Shown here: in pieces, positions 33,857 through 45,300 of the stretch
Layout of the letters: every line of letters starts with the position of its first letter
How positions within the stretch are numbered: the first letter of the stretch is position 1
NCBI RefSeq assembly: GCF_963678635.1
Contig: NC_087069.1
Location: 35,257,959-35,321,958 of the forward strand
Reading direction: 5' to 3'
DNA: 64,000 nucleotides
DNA from: Symsagittifera roscoffensis
Taxonomy: Eukaryota > Xenacoelomorpha > Acoela > Convolutidae
Notes under the pieces: model-generated
Told to the model about the DNA's origin: nothing
What the model saw: the letters and a program-made list of their open reading frames with translations, nothing else
Databases searched by the model: none
Position numbers and translations under genes: made by a program

Positions 33857-34880
33857 AGCTAACACGTTTTCAAATCTATCAAGAAACAGAATTTGCATGT
33901 AAATATGCAAACCCACTCTACAAAACACAAAATTCAGAAATTCTTGTCAAATACGAACAAGGTTTCGACATGACCACTGGAAAAATCAAAAAATTAACCC
34001 GCACGCAACAGCCCATTATTTAAATGAAGGAAAACCCTACACCCCAGTTAATTTCCGTAAATATAATGGTCAACCCGTTGGAAAACTAACACCAATTGAC
34101 AATAAAAGTACACGACTACAAGAGTTATCTCTTATGAATACCACCTACTTTGGAAACATACACTATGACATTCAATTAGACCTGAAAATAGACTCCACGA
34201 TTGGTAGAATTTTTCAAGAAATGTCATTTTTTTGAATTAGAAACACTACATCAACTATGCGAATTGGAAATAACATAAATTTTACAATCATTCTCATTAG
34301 CAGTATTAAAAATACTCTACGCAGGATATTTATTATCAGGAAACAGATCAAATTTTTTTGATTACGAAGCAAACATTTTATGGTTTTATACTTGCACTAA
34401 AAAAGTATCACCATTATACGTTTTTGAAGATAAACGTTGTTACAAAAGAATACCCATATTCTACAAAAATAAAGTACATTTTGTCGATACACTTTCAAGA
34501 CGAACATATTTTTAGGATACCGCAGTCCCATCTGGATCAGAAAATAGCCACAATGTCGTACAATTAGACCCTGACGAAGATAAGTACTACATACTAACAC
34601 CATATCCTACATTAATGCAATCACTCAAAAAGTTTCCACCAGAAAGCATCCGAGCCATTGCTCGAAACCCAAATATAGACTTACAATCAATTATTCTAAA
34701 TCTGATATACAACACCATGTTAGAACACAACAATTCCGAGAATTACTCACACAAATGGATACCATACAACGACAATCAACCGATCAAAATTTAAGAAAAC
34801 TCGCAGAAACCGCAGGATATGCAGACATTTATACAAAAGACTACAGCGGATATTTAAAGACATTAAAGATTATATATATT
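32877..34880 (+). pseudogene. Envelope-like glycoprotein, downstream copy (broken)
   Basis: Second copy of the leader and ectodomain-like part, continuing past the duplicated block. The longest surviving open piece is 33334-34023 (230 codons including stop), with stops and frameshifts on both sides (e.g. TAA at about 33057, shift near 33190, TAA at 34021). Further pieces in changing frames run to about 34880 and include the MDTIQRQ motif (about 34752) shared with element B. In an active element this would mediate membrane fusion. This copy cannot make a full product. Confidence 0.55.
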
Positions 34881-34891
34881 TAACGGTGAAA

Positions 34892-35006
34892 AATACAGAC
34901 CACAAGATCTTTCACCCATAAATATTTTTTAGTTTTGTATAATATCTTATACAGACCACAAGATATTTCACCCATAAAAAAATACAGACCAGAAGATATT
35001 TCACCC
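34892..35006. repeat. Three short direct repeats 'tacagaccaNaagat.tttcaccc'
   Basis: Units at about 34892-34920, 34949-34975 and 34982-35006 share TACAGACCACAAGATATTTC with one or two changes. They lie between the env-like body and the last membrane segment and do not keep a reading frame. Confidence 0.7.
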
Positions 35007-35055
35007 TTTTCTAGGATGACCCTATTACATCTTAGAAAGATTGACTATCTTATAC

Positions 35056-35219
35056 GCTATGCTTAATTTTATAGGATTTCTTTTCTCACAACTAAAAGGA
35101 ATCTATAATACATGCGCTCTACACACACAAGTCAACCATCAAGCAAGTGTAGCACGTATTTTATTTGCAGGATTTTTTGGAATATTCTCCTCATCCATCA
35201 ATAAAATAAAAAAATAAAA
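35056..35219 (+). pseudogene. C-terminal membrane segment of the env region
   Basis: Short open piece with two hydrophobic stretches (MLNFIGFLFSQL; ARILFAGFFGIFSS) ending in a basic tail and TAA. The FAGFF motif recurs in element B near 7560. Position at the end of the env region fits a membrane anchor. Confidence 0.4.
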
Positions 35220-35484
35220 CACAAAATTAGCCGCAAGAATAAATACATACGACGAAGAACACAATAATGTAGATACATCACCTACAGCACCACAAATACC
35301 AACCCTACCACAGAATCATCCCTTATCTTTAGTTCCAGAAATATTCGAAATTTAGCAATCACAATTAACCCAAATTTTCGATCAAGTTCAGAACAAAGCC
35401 CCATTCAACATATAACAACAAATCATTCACAAAACGATAATACATACGAACAAATTATAGAACAACCCCACACCACCACTTTTC

Positions 35485-37314
35485 AATCTCAACATAATCA
35501 TTTTTTTAGCCCACGATGAGCCGACAAGTTGGAGCCCTCCATCGCTCAAATTCCCACCCAGCCAACCTCCAAAACCCAATCCCATTTATCCCACTTTTCG
35601 CTTTCCCCCACCTGATTTCCCAGTTATTAATATACGATCCAGCACGACTTCAGACACTAACTCAGATATTTCAGTTTTTCATAGTATTTCACAATTTAAT
35701 AACTCAGTCCTCGAAACTCCCGATGAATTTGCAAACTCTGAACCATCTCCTTCCACCTATACCCAAACCAACCCTTCAAATTTTTCACAACCCCCTTTTC
35801 AACCCATCCATACCAGTCAACCACTACCATCCCTTTCCACTCCCTCTTATGCATCCCAAGTCACCCCAACATATACCCCATCCCTTTCTGAAAGATCTAA
35901 CAATAACTCCCCAGATATTCCACAAATCTCCCCAGAATTAGATAACTATATTACCCTACCACAACAAATTGCCTACCCCCTACTCTTACCACCCATCACC
36001 TATCATCCGTAGCCACATCATCCGGCCCACCAACACCTACACCGCTATCGGACTATAACCCATCATTAGCTCAATCATCCACATCCACTGAAACATCCAC
36101 TAGCACTAACCGAGCTTACCGCACTTTTAAACGCAAATTCCCAAATCACCCATTCACAACCAAACCCGGAACAGCTAAAGAATATATTAACCATTCACAA
36201 CATAAAAATACCAAAACCTTTCTCCAAACAAACTTACCATCATTTCCTCAATACACTTTGAATACCCCCACCACTAATAACGACACAAGAAGTTTTGTTG
36301 ATGAGCACGTTTTATTGCCAACACTACACTGGATATCATACTACCACTATACTAACCCTCTTTTTCTACCACTTTATAATACACAAATCGATAATGAAAA
36401 ATGCAAAATTATGTTATATAGACTAACAACAGCCCTAACACCACGACAATTCACATACGTTGGATTTAAAAAAATTATTCAAATCATTAACCGCACCCCG
36501 AGCTAACGATTTCACCATCGAATATTATGATCACAACATTATACACCCTAACCAAGACCAATTTTTAGACGACGACGGCTTTGCTAACCCGCAACTAACC
36601 AAAAAATTTTTCATCAAAACATCATACCTATTCACACTTAACATTTTTGATGAAAAACATGACCACATACTCTCCGAAGCCCTCATTGACATGCAAGCAT
36701 ACCAAGACAAATTTCAATTATTTACACTAACCTTCCACTTTCTCTCACCACAGGAACGTGATTTGCACTGCTCCCACGATATTATGTTACGCACTAAACA
36801 GACACACACTTACACATACTATCGTTTCATACAAAACTTTGACTTACACACACCATCTCGACAGCCCCACCATCGTTTTCAATTTATTAACTCAAAATAC
36901 ACGTCGCCATTTTTTCTTAATTTTACATAATGTATCAAAAATACTAACCTCCAAGGCATCCTCCGTAACTACGATCCCGTTCACCAAATGTTTATATTTT
37001 GCCCCATCACGAAGACCTTCCAGGACGAAGATTCCAGACCCTTCCTCATCCCGCATGAATTCCTACAACCAATTGAAACTCCCATTTTAGAGTTTATCCA
37101 TAATACTAAATATAATCATAAAATTTACAATCTAATACAAAACACACCTCATGAATTCGCAGTAGGCACCGAAGAACTAAATATCAACAAAGCACTTGAT
37201 TTGCTTTGGCCACTGCTACAAACTAAAAACTTCATCCGCATACTAGCTAAACTATTAACAACATCTGAATTAATCCAAGAACTCTTCCCACATGGCTTTT
37301 TCCCCGAAGACTAA
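35485..37314 (+). pseudogene. Conserved 3' ORF after env in element A, unknown domain
   Basis: About 610 codons in three frame pieces. Piece 1, 35485-36012 (ends TAG), is Ser/Thr/Pro-rich and looks disordered. Piece 2, about 36003-36506, begins SSGPPTPTPLSDYNPSLA and turns into structured sequence (LLPTLHWISYYHYTNPLFL; TALTPRQFTYVGFKK). Piece 3, about 36460-37314, has one in-frame TAA at 36928-36930 and ends LLTTSELIQELFPHGFFPED. The C-terminal domain (KFFIKT, KFQLFTLTFHFLSPQER, HTYTYYRF, GILRNYDPVHQM) is matched in order by element B at 8960-9395. Conserved between two diverged copies and placed after env, it is a genuine accessory ORF of this family. I recognise no known domain; a nucleic-acid, capsid or host-interaction role cannot be told from sequence. 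Confidence 0.65.
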
Positions 37315-39005
37315 GGTAATAATAATTAAATTACCTTAACTCATAAATATAAAATCTACTAACCAATTTTTATAATGTTAAACTTCTTTTTCTAGTCTTT
37401 TCATCACCATCATCTGCAAAAACGGAAAAAGAAAAAAATATATAAACTTGCTAAATTAGAATACAACTCATAAAAAACTCATTTGCTAAAACTATTTTGA
37501 TATACTAAAATTTTTGCACTATAAAATGTCGTAAAATTTATCTCAAATGTAGTAAATTAATTTATAAATTCTTCCCCCCAAAAAAGCAGTAAAATTACAT
37601 ACAATGAAAATTTATAATTTCAAATTTCCCCGAATGTAGTAAAATTTAAATTCAAGCAGTAAATTTATAAATTGAGAAAGCAGTACTAACCTTTTTATTC
37701 ATTCGCACAAGAATTCTATCCATACTCGCATAGCTCGCCCACGAAAAATTGTTTAAAATAATGATTTTATGTTTCAAGCTTTCAATAACAACAACTCCAA
37801 CTAACGATAACAAGTTTCCAACTTTTCTTTAACCCGGTTGGAATAGAGTTATACACTACACCAAACTTACCAATGCAAATGACTAAACACCACAAATCAT
37901 AAAATAGCAGCATGAATAAGAAAAGAACACCAACGGTACCCAAACCGGATTAACCCAGTTTAAAACTGGATAGTTTATTCTTTTGAAGACTATTATGAAG
38001 TCAACGAAAGAAATAATAAAACACCAAAAAAGTCGAAAGACAAACCCAAACCAAAAACAATTTGATTTTTGAAGAAAAAAAAACACAACCATAAGTAACA
38101 TAAGAAAGCCCAGAAAAAACCACCATATAATGTTAACACAAAACAGGACCCCTCAAAGAAACAGCACGAAATCATACTCCCACTCCTGGCCTAACCCACC
38201 AGAGAGGACGTCCTGAGCATGCTCTATAGCCGGCCTAACCCACCGCGCTACAACCACGCTTTGTGACCACACTTCTATTTTTAATAAGAGGTACTCAAGG
38301 GTGAGTAACTCTTCAAAATAACCGAACTAAATTAAAACGCTTTTGTGAAAACAATTAACCAAGATCATAACTAAAAAACAATTAACTAAAATCAAATAAT
38401 ATAAAATGTAAATCATAATATGCAGTACATAGATCACACACAACAACAAGGATGAACATCCAAAGACTAGACGATCCCATCAAAACTTGAACAAAAGAAT
38501 GGATACCAACCACAACAGACATGCCGCCCACAATCACGACTCAAAGGATTTAGAGTTCGACTTGAATTCGCAGCAAAGGACTTCATTGAACCAGACCAAT
38601 GACCACCTCGATGCTCAAGTATACGTACAGATCCGAGTAACAAGGCATCCCTTCCAAACACGAATTTCACGCCATTCCCAGATGAGGCTGATCACAAAAC
38701 AGTTCTCCACAAACGCAAACAAAACTGACATAGCAAAGCATTTTGGATTCTGGAATCTAAACGATTCCATTGGGGATCGCATTCGTTGACAAACGACAAG
38801 AAGATAACTTCCTATCCCTATATCCAGCGTTCTGGAACGTTTCTCTTGAAGAGAAATTATGTCGACAGTTCTAGTCTCCTGGACCTCTCCTTTCCAGGGA
38901 ACAAGAAAAAGAAAATGATGTTCGCCACATACCAACGTTCATCATCCATCCTTCAATTGCAGAAGAAAGAGATAGAACTCAAAAAGTCTGTAAACCCCGG
39001 ATGGG
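37315..39005. other. 3' noncoding region of element A
   Basis: Contains AT-rich 'gtagtaaaattta' iterations (37500-37690) and a block conserved with element B (38180-38400). On the minus strand the latter block starts GTAGCGCGGTGGGTTAGGCC, like a tRNA A box, but no B box follows at the expected place. A 100-codon plus ORF (38487-38789) lacks any motif. No clean polypurine tract abuts the 3' LTR: the nearest purine run is 38961-38977 ('agaagaaagagatagaa'), with 'ggatggg' at 38999-39005. Confidence 0.5.
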
Positions 39006-39420
39006 TGGAACCTGATCTAAACTATATTTTATTATTTAAAAATTAGATATTTTACCGCTGTAAAATATTTAATATTAACCAATCACAATCCATCCAACTA
39101 ACAACCCACTTATTTGTAGGTGCTGAAATTACATGTAATTTCAGCACAAGAGAGATTTGAATTTAACTTAGAAATTAGTTGCTTCTCCCGAGTACTTCAG
39201 CAGCCGCAATAATACCAGTATACTCTAGATCTATTGAGCCTAGCAGAGACTAGTTAAACACCCTGAGACTAGTAGTTATAAGAGTAAGATTAGGATCGGT
39301 ATTAGACTAAGAAGTTGCACGAATCTATCCGGCCGAAAATAAGATAGCGTGACGAGCAGACGGTGTACCCTATCCGAAATTACTCTATAAGTTATAGACC
39401 AACAGAACTGACTTAACTCA
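39006..39420 (+). repeat. 3' LTR of element A
   Basis: 415 bp, TGGAACC..ACTCA. The palindrome is conserved at 39120-39147. It is followed directly by ACTC, matching the four bases before the 5' LTR. Differences from the 5' LTR include a 4-base insertion near 39407 and about twenty substitutions. Confidence 0.93.
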
Positions 39421-41784
39421 ACTCTGTTTTTTTCGTCATCAACCTGTTTTATTAGAATCAAACAGCCGCAGCAATTAGTTTTAATTTTTTCAACCTTTTT
39501 CGAAACTGTATTAAAATTGTGTGACAAGCACTTTTTGCATAAACATGATATAGAGAAATGTATGATAAGAAAGTATGGTGGTCAACCCAGGTAGATATGG
39601 GCTCAGCTCGAGTGTGCTCGATCAACGCAAGATATGTTTCGACCGTATGATGCTTTTTCGACCGTTTTTATGATGCATTTATTTCAGAAGGAAATTATAA
39701 AAGATAATGGCCATTCAATTGCTTTCTAGAGATAAAACATTTTCGAGAAACGTTTTTCAAATTTTCGGAATACTGTTTGCAATTGGAGTCAAAAATGGGT
39801 AAAAGTATGTTGATGTATGAAAGAAATTTTTCTGTTTGATTCCGAATTACCACGGTACAACCGGTATGTTTCGAGCGAGCGCAATGTATGCTTCGTGTTT
39901 GTGCTAAACCAGAAACCCTTGTCTCGTCTATTCTTTTTCGGTCGAGTACTTCGTGAAAATACGAAACGTAGCATGAGCAGCTCGACCCAGGCTGAAAAAT
40001 GGCAAACCACTACGCTAAATCACAAAAAAAAACACATTCCTCTTCAGACCTGAAAAACTCTTCTGTGAAGGCAAAAAAAGAAGTTCCATTTTTGACATTT
40101 TCGAGAAGCGCAAATTGCATTTTGGACTTTTATGTTTTCAAAATGGGATTTTTTATTTTTTTGTTTCGGATTTTTACGTTTTCAAAATGTGATTTTTTAT
40201 TTTTGTTTTAGGCTATCTTACCGTATGCGGGATTTGGAAAAGAGGATTCCCACGGTGGCTGTAAGGCTTGTTTTCGGACAAAGATGCGACGAGAACTCAA
40301 GCTTGGCTTACCCGTTTGTCTGTTAGCTTTTGCTGTGTGTTCTTTTTTCTACACAAAATGTGCTCTTACCTTGCGCCAATCTGCGGTCTTTTTGCTTATC
40401 GAAAGTTTATCTAAGGATACGCTCAAATTACGTAGAATTTACGTATTTACGTAATGGTGATTACGTAGAACAAATAAATTGCATGATTTTTTCACAAATA
40501 ACGTTGTGCACTCAAGGAAAACAGAAATTTCGAAAAAGCGTCTGATAAAGTTATCATCAAATTCATTTTGCTTTCTCTTTCACTTTTGACTTTGCTGTTT
40601 TAAAATTTTGTGGAGCGAACAACTCTTTTTTAACAAACTGAATAAATATTAATAAGTACTAAAATTTTATCTAATTATATTAATGAGATGTAGAAAACAG
40701 CAAAGACATCAACAAAGTTATTTTCAATTCCACTTATTTTACATTCAGCATGTCCAAAACGTTTTGGAAAAAAAAATCATTTTGAAAGGAAAAAAAGAAT
40801 TATTTCAAAAGTTTCGGAAATGAGTCAGAAAATCTATTTTGCTTCGAGTAAACCGAAACCGTGAAACTCAAAATATATTTTTAACTGGATGATTTTCATA
40901 TGTGATCTTCTGCACGATGAGGTATTTTATGATTCGATACCAAGCTGAGACCTCATAGTGTTCTGATTTCATAGAAAAATGGTTCTGGGACAAACGTTCA
41001 AATAAACGTTCAAACGTACAAAAAAATTAGGGCTGCAGGCAAGTTAACCCGTTGCCGCGTGTTTTGTGCACCAAGCTTATGACATTGGCATCACCTTCTG
41101 GCTTATACAATCTTGAAACTATAACAGCAGGCTACTTGCTCAATTGACTGGATAGTCACACTGAAAAAACTCAAAAAAAAACATATACTAGATTACTGAG
41201 TTAAAATATGATCGTGTTTGATTTTGAGGGCTTCTTTTTAAAATTAGGTTCCAGTAAGATGGTTAGCTATAACAACCTAATTAAATCAGCAAGATAATAG
41301 TTTTCTTAACTCGAGTCCTGAACAAGTCCCTTTTGAAAATTGAGTAGTAAATATTACAATTGGTTACAAAATTACGCTATGGCTTCATTCGGAGAGCGGA
41401 TACAGCTTGTATTTCAATTTAAACCAAGATAACAATCCGCAGCCTTGTGTTCAAGGCAAACGAGATTGAAAATTGCGAACCCTTATCCTAACTTTTAGAA
41501 CCTAAAATGAGAAACAATAACTGTTAAAACTATCCGACGCAAGAAAACTTGTTTTTCGATAAAATTTTTAAATTACAACAAACAACAAGCTTACCATAAT
41601 GCCATATGAATCACAAAGCTATAACAAAAATAAGCTCTTTTGTTATTGAGTAAAAGTGATCAATTTCGACGCCGAGATATTATTAACTAACTCCAATTTC
41701 AAAGCTTCGTACTGCGATGACACGAAGGATGTAACAATTTCACTGACAAGATTAAGATGTACCCGCACTGACAAAAATGGTTTT
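39421..41784. other. Unique AT-rich region, no supported gene
   Basis: Weak plus ORFs at 39817-40053, 39999-40211, 40132-40326 and 40330-40545 overlap one another, are compositionally driven and have no motif. I see no LTR, terminal inverted repeat or RNA gene. A local near-repeat 'ttttggacttttatgttttcaaaatgggattttttattttt' / 'cggatttttacgttttcaaaatgtgattttttattttt' lies at about 40119-40205. Confidence 0.5.
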
Positions 41785-41975
41785 CGGTCGATTTAAATTG
41801 ATTTTAAATCAACTTTAAATCGATCCAAATCGATTAACCATGTACAGTTTACGCATTTAAATGGATTTTAAATCGATTTAAATCGATCTTTTTGAAAATT
41901 TTATATTGATTTAAGTGTCTAAAAAATCGATTTAAATCAATTTCGATGGATTTTACGACTCACTAAAATCGATTT
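41785..41975. repeat. ATCGATTTAAAT-word cluster
   Basis: About ten variants of ATCGATTTAAATCGAT or its halves occur in under 200 bp (e.g. 'taaatcgatttaaatcgatc' near 41870). The word is self-complementary, so the region can form several small hairpins. It ends about 370 bp before the large satellite. Confidence 0.65.
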
Positions 41976-42342
41976 TTTTTGCTAACAAGGCAAAAAAAAC
42001 ATGCAATTAAGAAAACTAATTGAAATATTTTATTCTTGATTTTTTAAATAAAAACACACGTGCCAGATGTTTCAGAATTCAAGAAATAATATGCGCCCAA
42101 AAATATGCACTAAAATTATTTAAAAAACTAACAATGTAACTCAGACATTGGGCAAACACCAATGTATTAAATAGAGAAAAAATTCGCTAAAAATCAACAT
42201 TTGACATCAAAATATATGGGTTGTACAGACAAAATATTGCTGCGAAAACAGCGAACAGAATTTTCTGACGACAAGTTTATCACTCTGAGGCGTTTTTGTT
42301 TCATGTAATAGATACTTTCATCTGCTTCCTTCAATTCAAACT
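41976..42342. other. Spacer between ATCGATTTAAAT cluster and satellite
   Basis: AT-rich, no ORF or repeat recognised. Confidence 0.5.
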
Positions 42343-45300
42343 TACCAGCAGTGAGTTACTCGAGAAAGATAAATAAAACACTGAGAAATAAGTGAGATCT
42401 AACCAGCAGTTTACTCGAGGAAGATAGGAAGCACACTGGAAAATAAGCGAGATCTAACCAGCAGTTACTTACTCGAGTAAGATAGAAGACACACTAAAAA
42501 AAGCGAGATCTAACCAGCAGTGAGTTACTCGAGTAAGATAGAAAACACTCTGAAAAATAAGCGAGATCTAACCAGCAGTGAGTTGATCGAGGAAGGCAAA
42601 AAACACAATGGAAAATAAACGAGATCTAACCAGCATTGAGTTACTCGAGTAAGATAGAAAACACACTGAAAACAAGCGAGATCTAACCAGCAGTGAGTTA
42701 CTCGAGTAAGATAGAAAACACACTGAAAAAAGAGCGAGATCTAAGCAGCAGTGAGTTACTCGAGGAAGATAGAAAACACACTGAAAAATCAGCGAGACCT
42801 AACCAGCAGTGAGTTACTCGAGGAAGATACAAAAAAACACACTGAAAAAGAAGCGAGATCTAACCAGCAGTGAGTTACTCGAGTAAGATAGAAAACACAC
42901 TGAAAACAAGCGAGATCTAACCAGCAGTGAGTTAATCCAGAACGATAGAAAACACACTGAAAACAAGCGAGATCTAACCAGCAGTGAGTCACTCAAGGAA
43001 GATGGAAAACACACTGAGAAATAAGCGAGATCTTACCAGCAGTGAGTTACTCGAGGAAAATAGAATACACACTGAAAGATAAGCGAGATCTAACCAGCAG
43101 TGAGTTACTCGAGTAAGATAGAAAGCACATAGAAATTTAAACGAGATCTAACCAGCATTGAGTTACTCGAGGAAAATAGAAAACACACTGAGAAGTAAGC
43201 AAGATCTAACCAGCAGTGAGTTACTCGAGGAAGATAGAAAACACACTGCAAAATAAGCGAGATCTAACCAGCAGTGAGTCACTCGAGGAAAATAGAAAAC
43301 ACACTGAGAAGTAAGAGAGATCTAACCAGCAGAGAGTTACTCGAGGAAGATAGAAAACACACTGAAAGATAAGCGAGATCTAACCAGCAGTGAGTTACTC
43401 GAGTAAGATAGAAAACACACTGAAAACAAGCGAGATCTAACCAGCAGTGAGTCACTCGAGGAAAATAGAAAACACACTGAGACGTAAGCGAGATCTAACC
43501 AGCAGTGAGTTACTCGAGGAAGATAGAAAACACACTAAAAAATAAGCGAGATCTGACCAGCAGTGAGTCACTCGAGGAAAATAGAAAACACACTGAGACG
43601 TAAGCGAGATCTAACCAGCAGTGAGTTACTCGAGGAAGATAGAAAACACACTAAAAAATAAGCGAGATCTGACCAGCAGTGAGTCAATCGAGGAAAATAG
43701 AAAACAAACTGAAAAATCAGCGAGATATAACCAGAAGTGATTCACTCGAGGAAATTAGAAAACACACTGAGAAGTAAGCGAGATCTAACCAGCAGTGAGT
43801 TACTCGAGTAAGACAGAAAACACACTGAAAACAAGCGAGATCTAACCAGCAGTGAGTTACTCCAGAACGATAGAAAACACACTGAAAAATAAGCGAGATC
43901 TAACCAGCAGTGAGTTACTCGAGTAAGATAGAAAACACACTGAAAACAAGCGAGATCTAACCAGCAGTGAGTTAATCCAGAACGATAGAAAACACACTGA
44001 AAACAAGCGAGATCTAACCAGCAGTGAGTCACTCGAGGAAGATGGAAAACACACTGAGAAATAAGCGAGATCTTACCAGCAGTGAGTTACTCGAGGAAAA
44101 TAGAATACACACTGAAAGATAAGCGAGATCTAACCAGCAGTGAGTTACTCGAGTAAGATAGAAAGCACATAGAAATTTAAACGAGATCTAACCAGCATTG
44201 AGTTACTCGAGGAAAATAGAAAACACACTGAGAAGTAAGCAAGATCTAACCAGCAGTGAGTTACTCGAGGAAGATAGAAAACACACTGCAAAATAAGCGA
44301 GATCTAACCAGCAGTGAGTCACTCGAGGAAAATAGAAAACACACTGAGAAGTAAGAGAGATCTAACCAGCAGAGAGTTACTCGAGGAAGATAGAAAACAC
44401 ACTGAAAGATAAGCGAGATCTAACCAGCAGTGAGTTACTCGAGTAAGATAGAAAACACACTGAGAAGTAAGAGAGATCTAACCAGCAGAGAGTTACTCGA
44501 GGAAGATAGAAAACACACTGAAAGATAAGCGAGATCTAACCAGCAGTGAGTTACTCGAGTAAGATAGAAAACACACTGAAAACAAGCGAGATCTAACCAG
44601 CAGTGAGTCACTCGAGGAAAATAGAAAACACGCTGAAAGATAAGCGAGATCTAACCAGCAGTGAGCTACTCGAGTAAGATAGAAAGCACATAGAAATTTA
44701 AACGAGATCTAACCAGCATTGAGTTACTCGAGGAAAATAGAAAACACACTGAGAAGTAAGCAAGATCTAACCAGCAGTGAGTTACTCGAGGAAGATAGAA
44801 AACACACTGCAAAATAAGCGAGATCTAACCAGCAGTGAGTCACTCGAGGAAAATAGAAAACACACTGAGAAGTAAGAGAGATCTAACCAGCAGAGAGTTA
44901 CTCGAGGAAGATAGAAAACACACTGAAAAATAAGCGGATCTAACCAGCAGTGAGTTACTCGAGTAAGATAGAAAACACACTGAGAAGTAAGAGAGATCTA
45001 ACCAGCAGTGAGTCACTCGAGGAAAATAGAAAACACACTGAGAAGTAAGCAAGATCTAACCAGCAGTGAGTTACTCGAGGAAGATAGAAAACACACTGCA
45101 AAATAAGCGAGATCTAACCTGTAGTGAGTCACTCGAGGAAAATAGAAAACACACTGAGAAGTAAGCAAGATCTAACCAGCAGTGAGTTACTCGAGGAAGA
45201 TAGAAAACACACTGCAAAATAAGCGAGATCTAACCAGCAGTGAGTCACTCAAGGAAAATAGAAAACACACTGAGAAGTAAGAGAGATCTAACCAGCAGAG

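Larger units (their letters stand above)
18642..39420 (+). mobile_element. Complete 20.8-kb env-bearing Ty3/gypsy-type LTR retrotransposon ('element A')
   Basis: Bounded by direct LTRs of 411 bp (18642-19052) and 415 bp (39006-39420), both starting TGGAACCTGATC and ending ACTTAACTCA, with ACTC on both outer sides (18638-18641 and 39421-39424) as target duplication. Inside, in order: primer binding site, duplicated leader with two 77-codon ORFs, ORF1, gag, pol (protease, RT, RNase H, integrase with GPY/F module), hydrophobic and Ser/Thr/Pro-rich ORFs, a tandemly duplicated envelope-like region, and a 3' ORF. RT before integrase places it in Ty3/gypsy/retrovirus order. Every large ORF carries stops or frameshifts, so the copy is inactive. 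LTR divergence by eye is about 5 percent. The size is about three times that of ordinary gypsy elements. Confidence 0.93.

Noticed and set aside
35516-35941. 141-codon ATG ORF in the element A 3' region
   Set aside because: Lies in a different frame from the Ser/Thr/Pro-rich frame that connects to the conserved 3' ORF.
38190-38280. Possible tRNA gene on the minus strand
   Set aside because: An A-box-like start is present but no B box (GGTTCGANTCC) or closing acceptor stem is visible; kept only as a conserved block.
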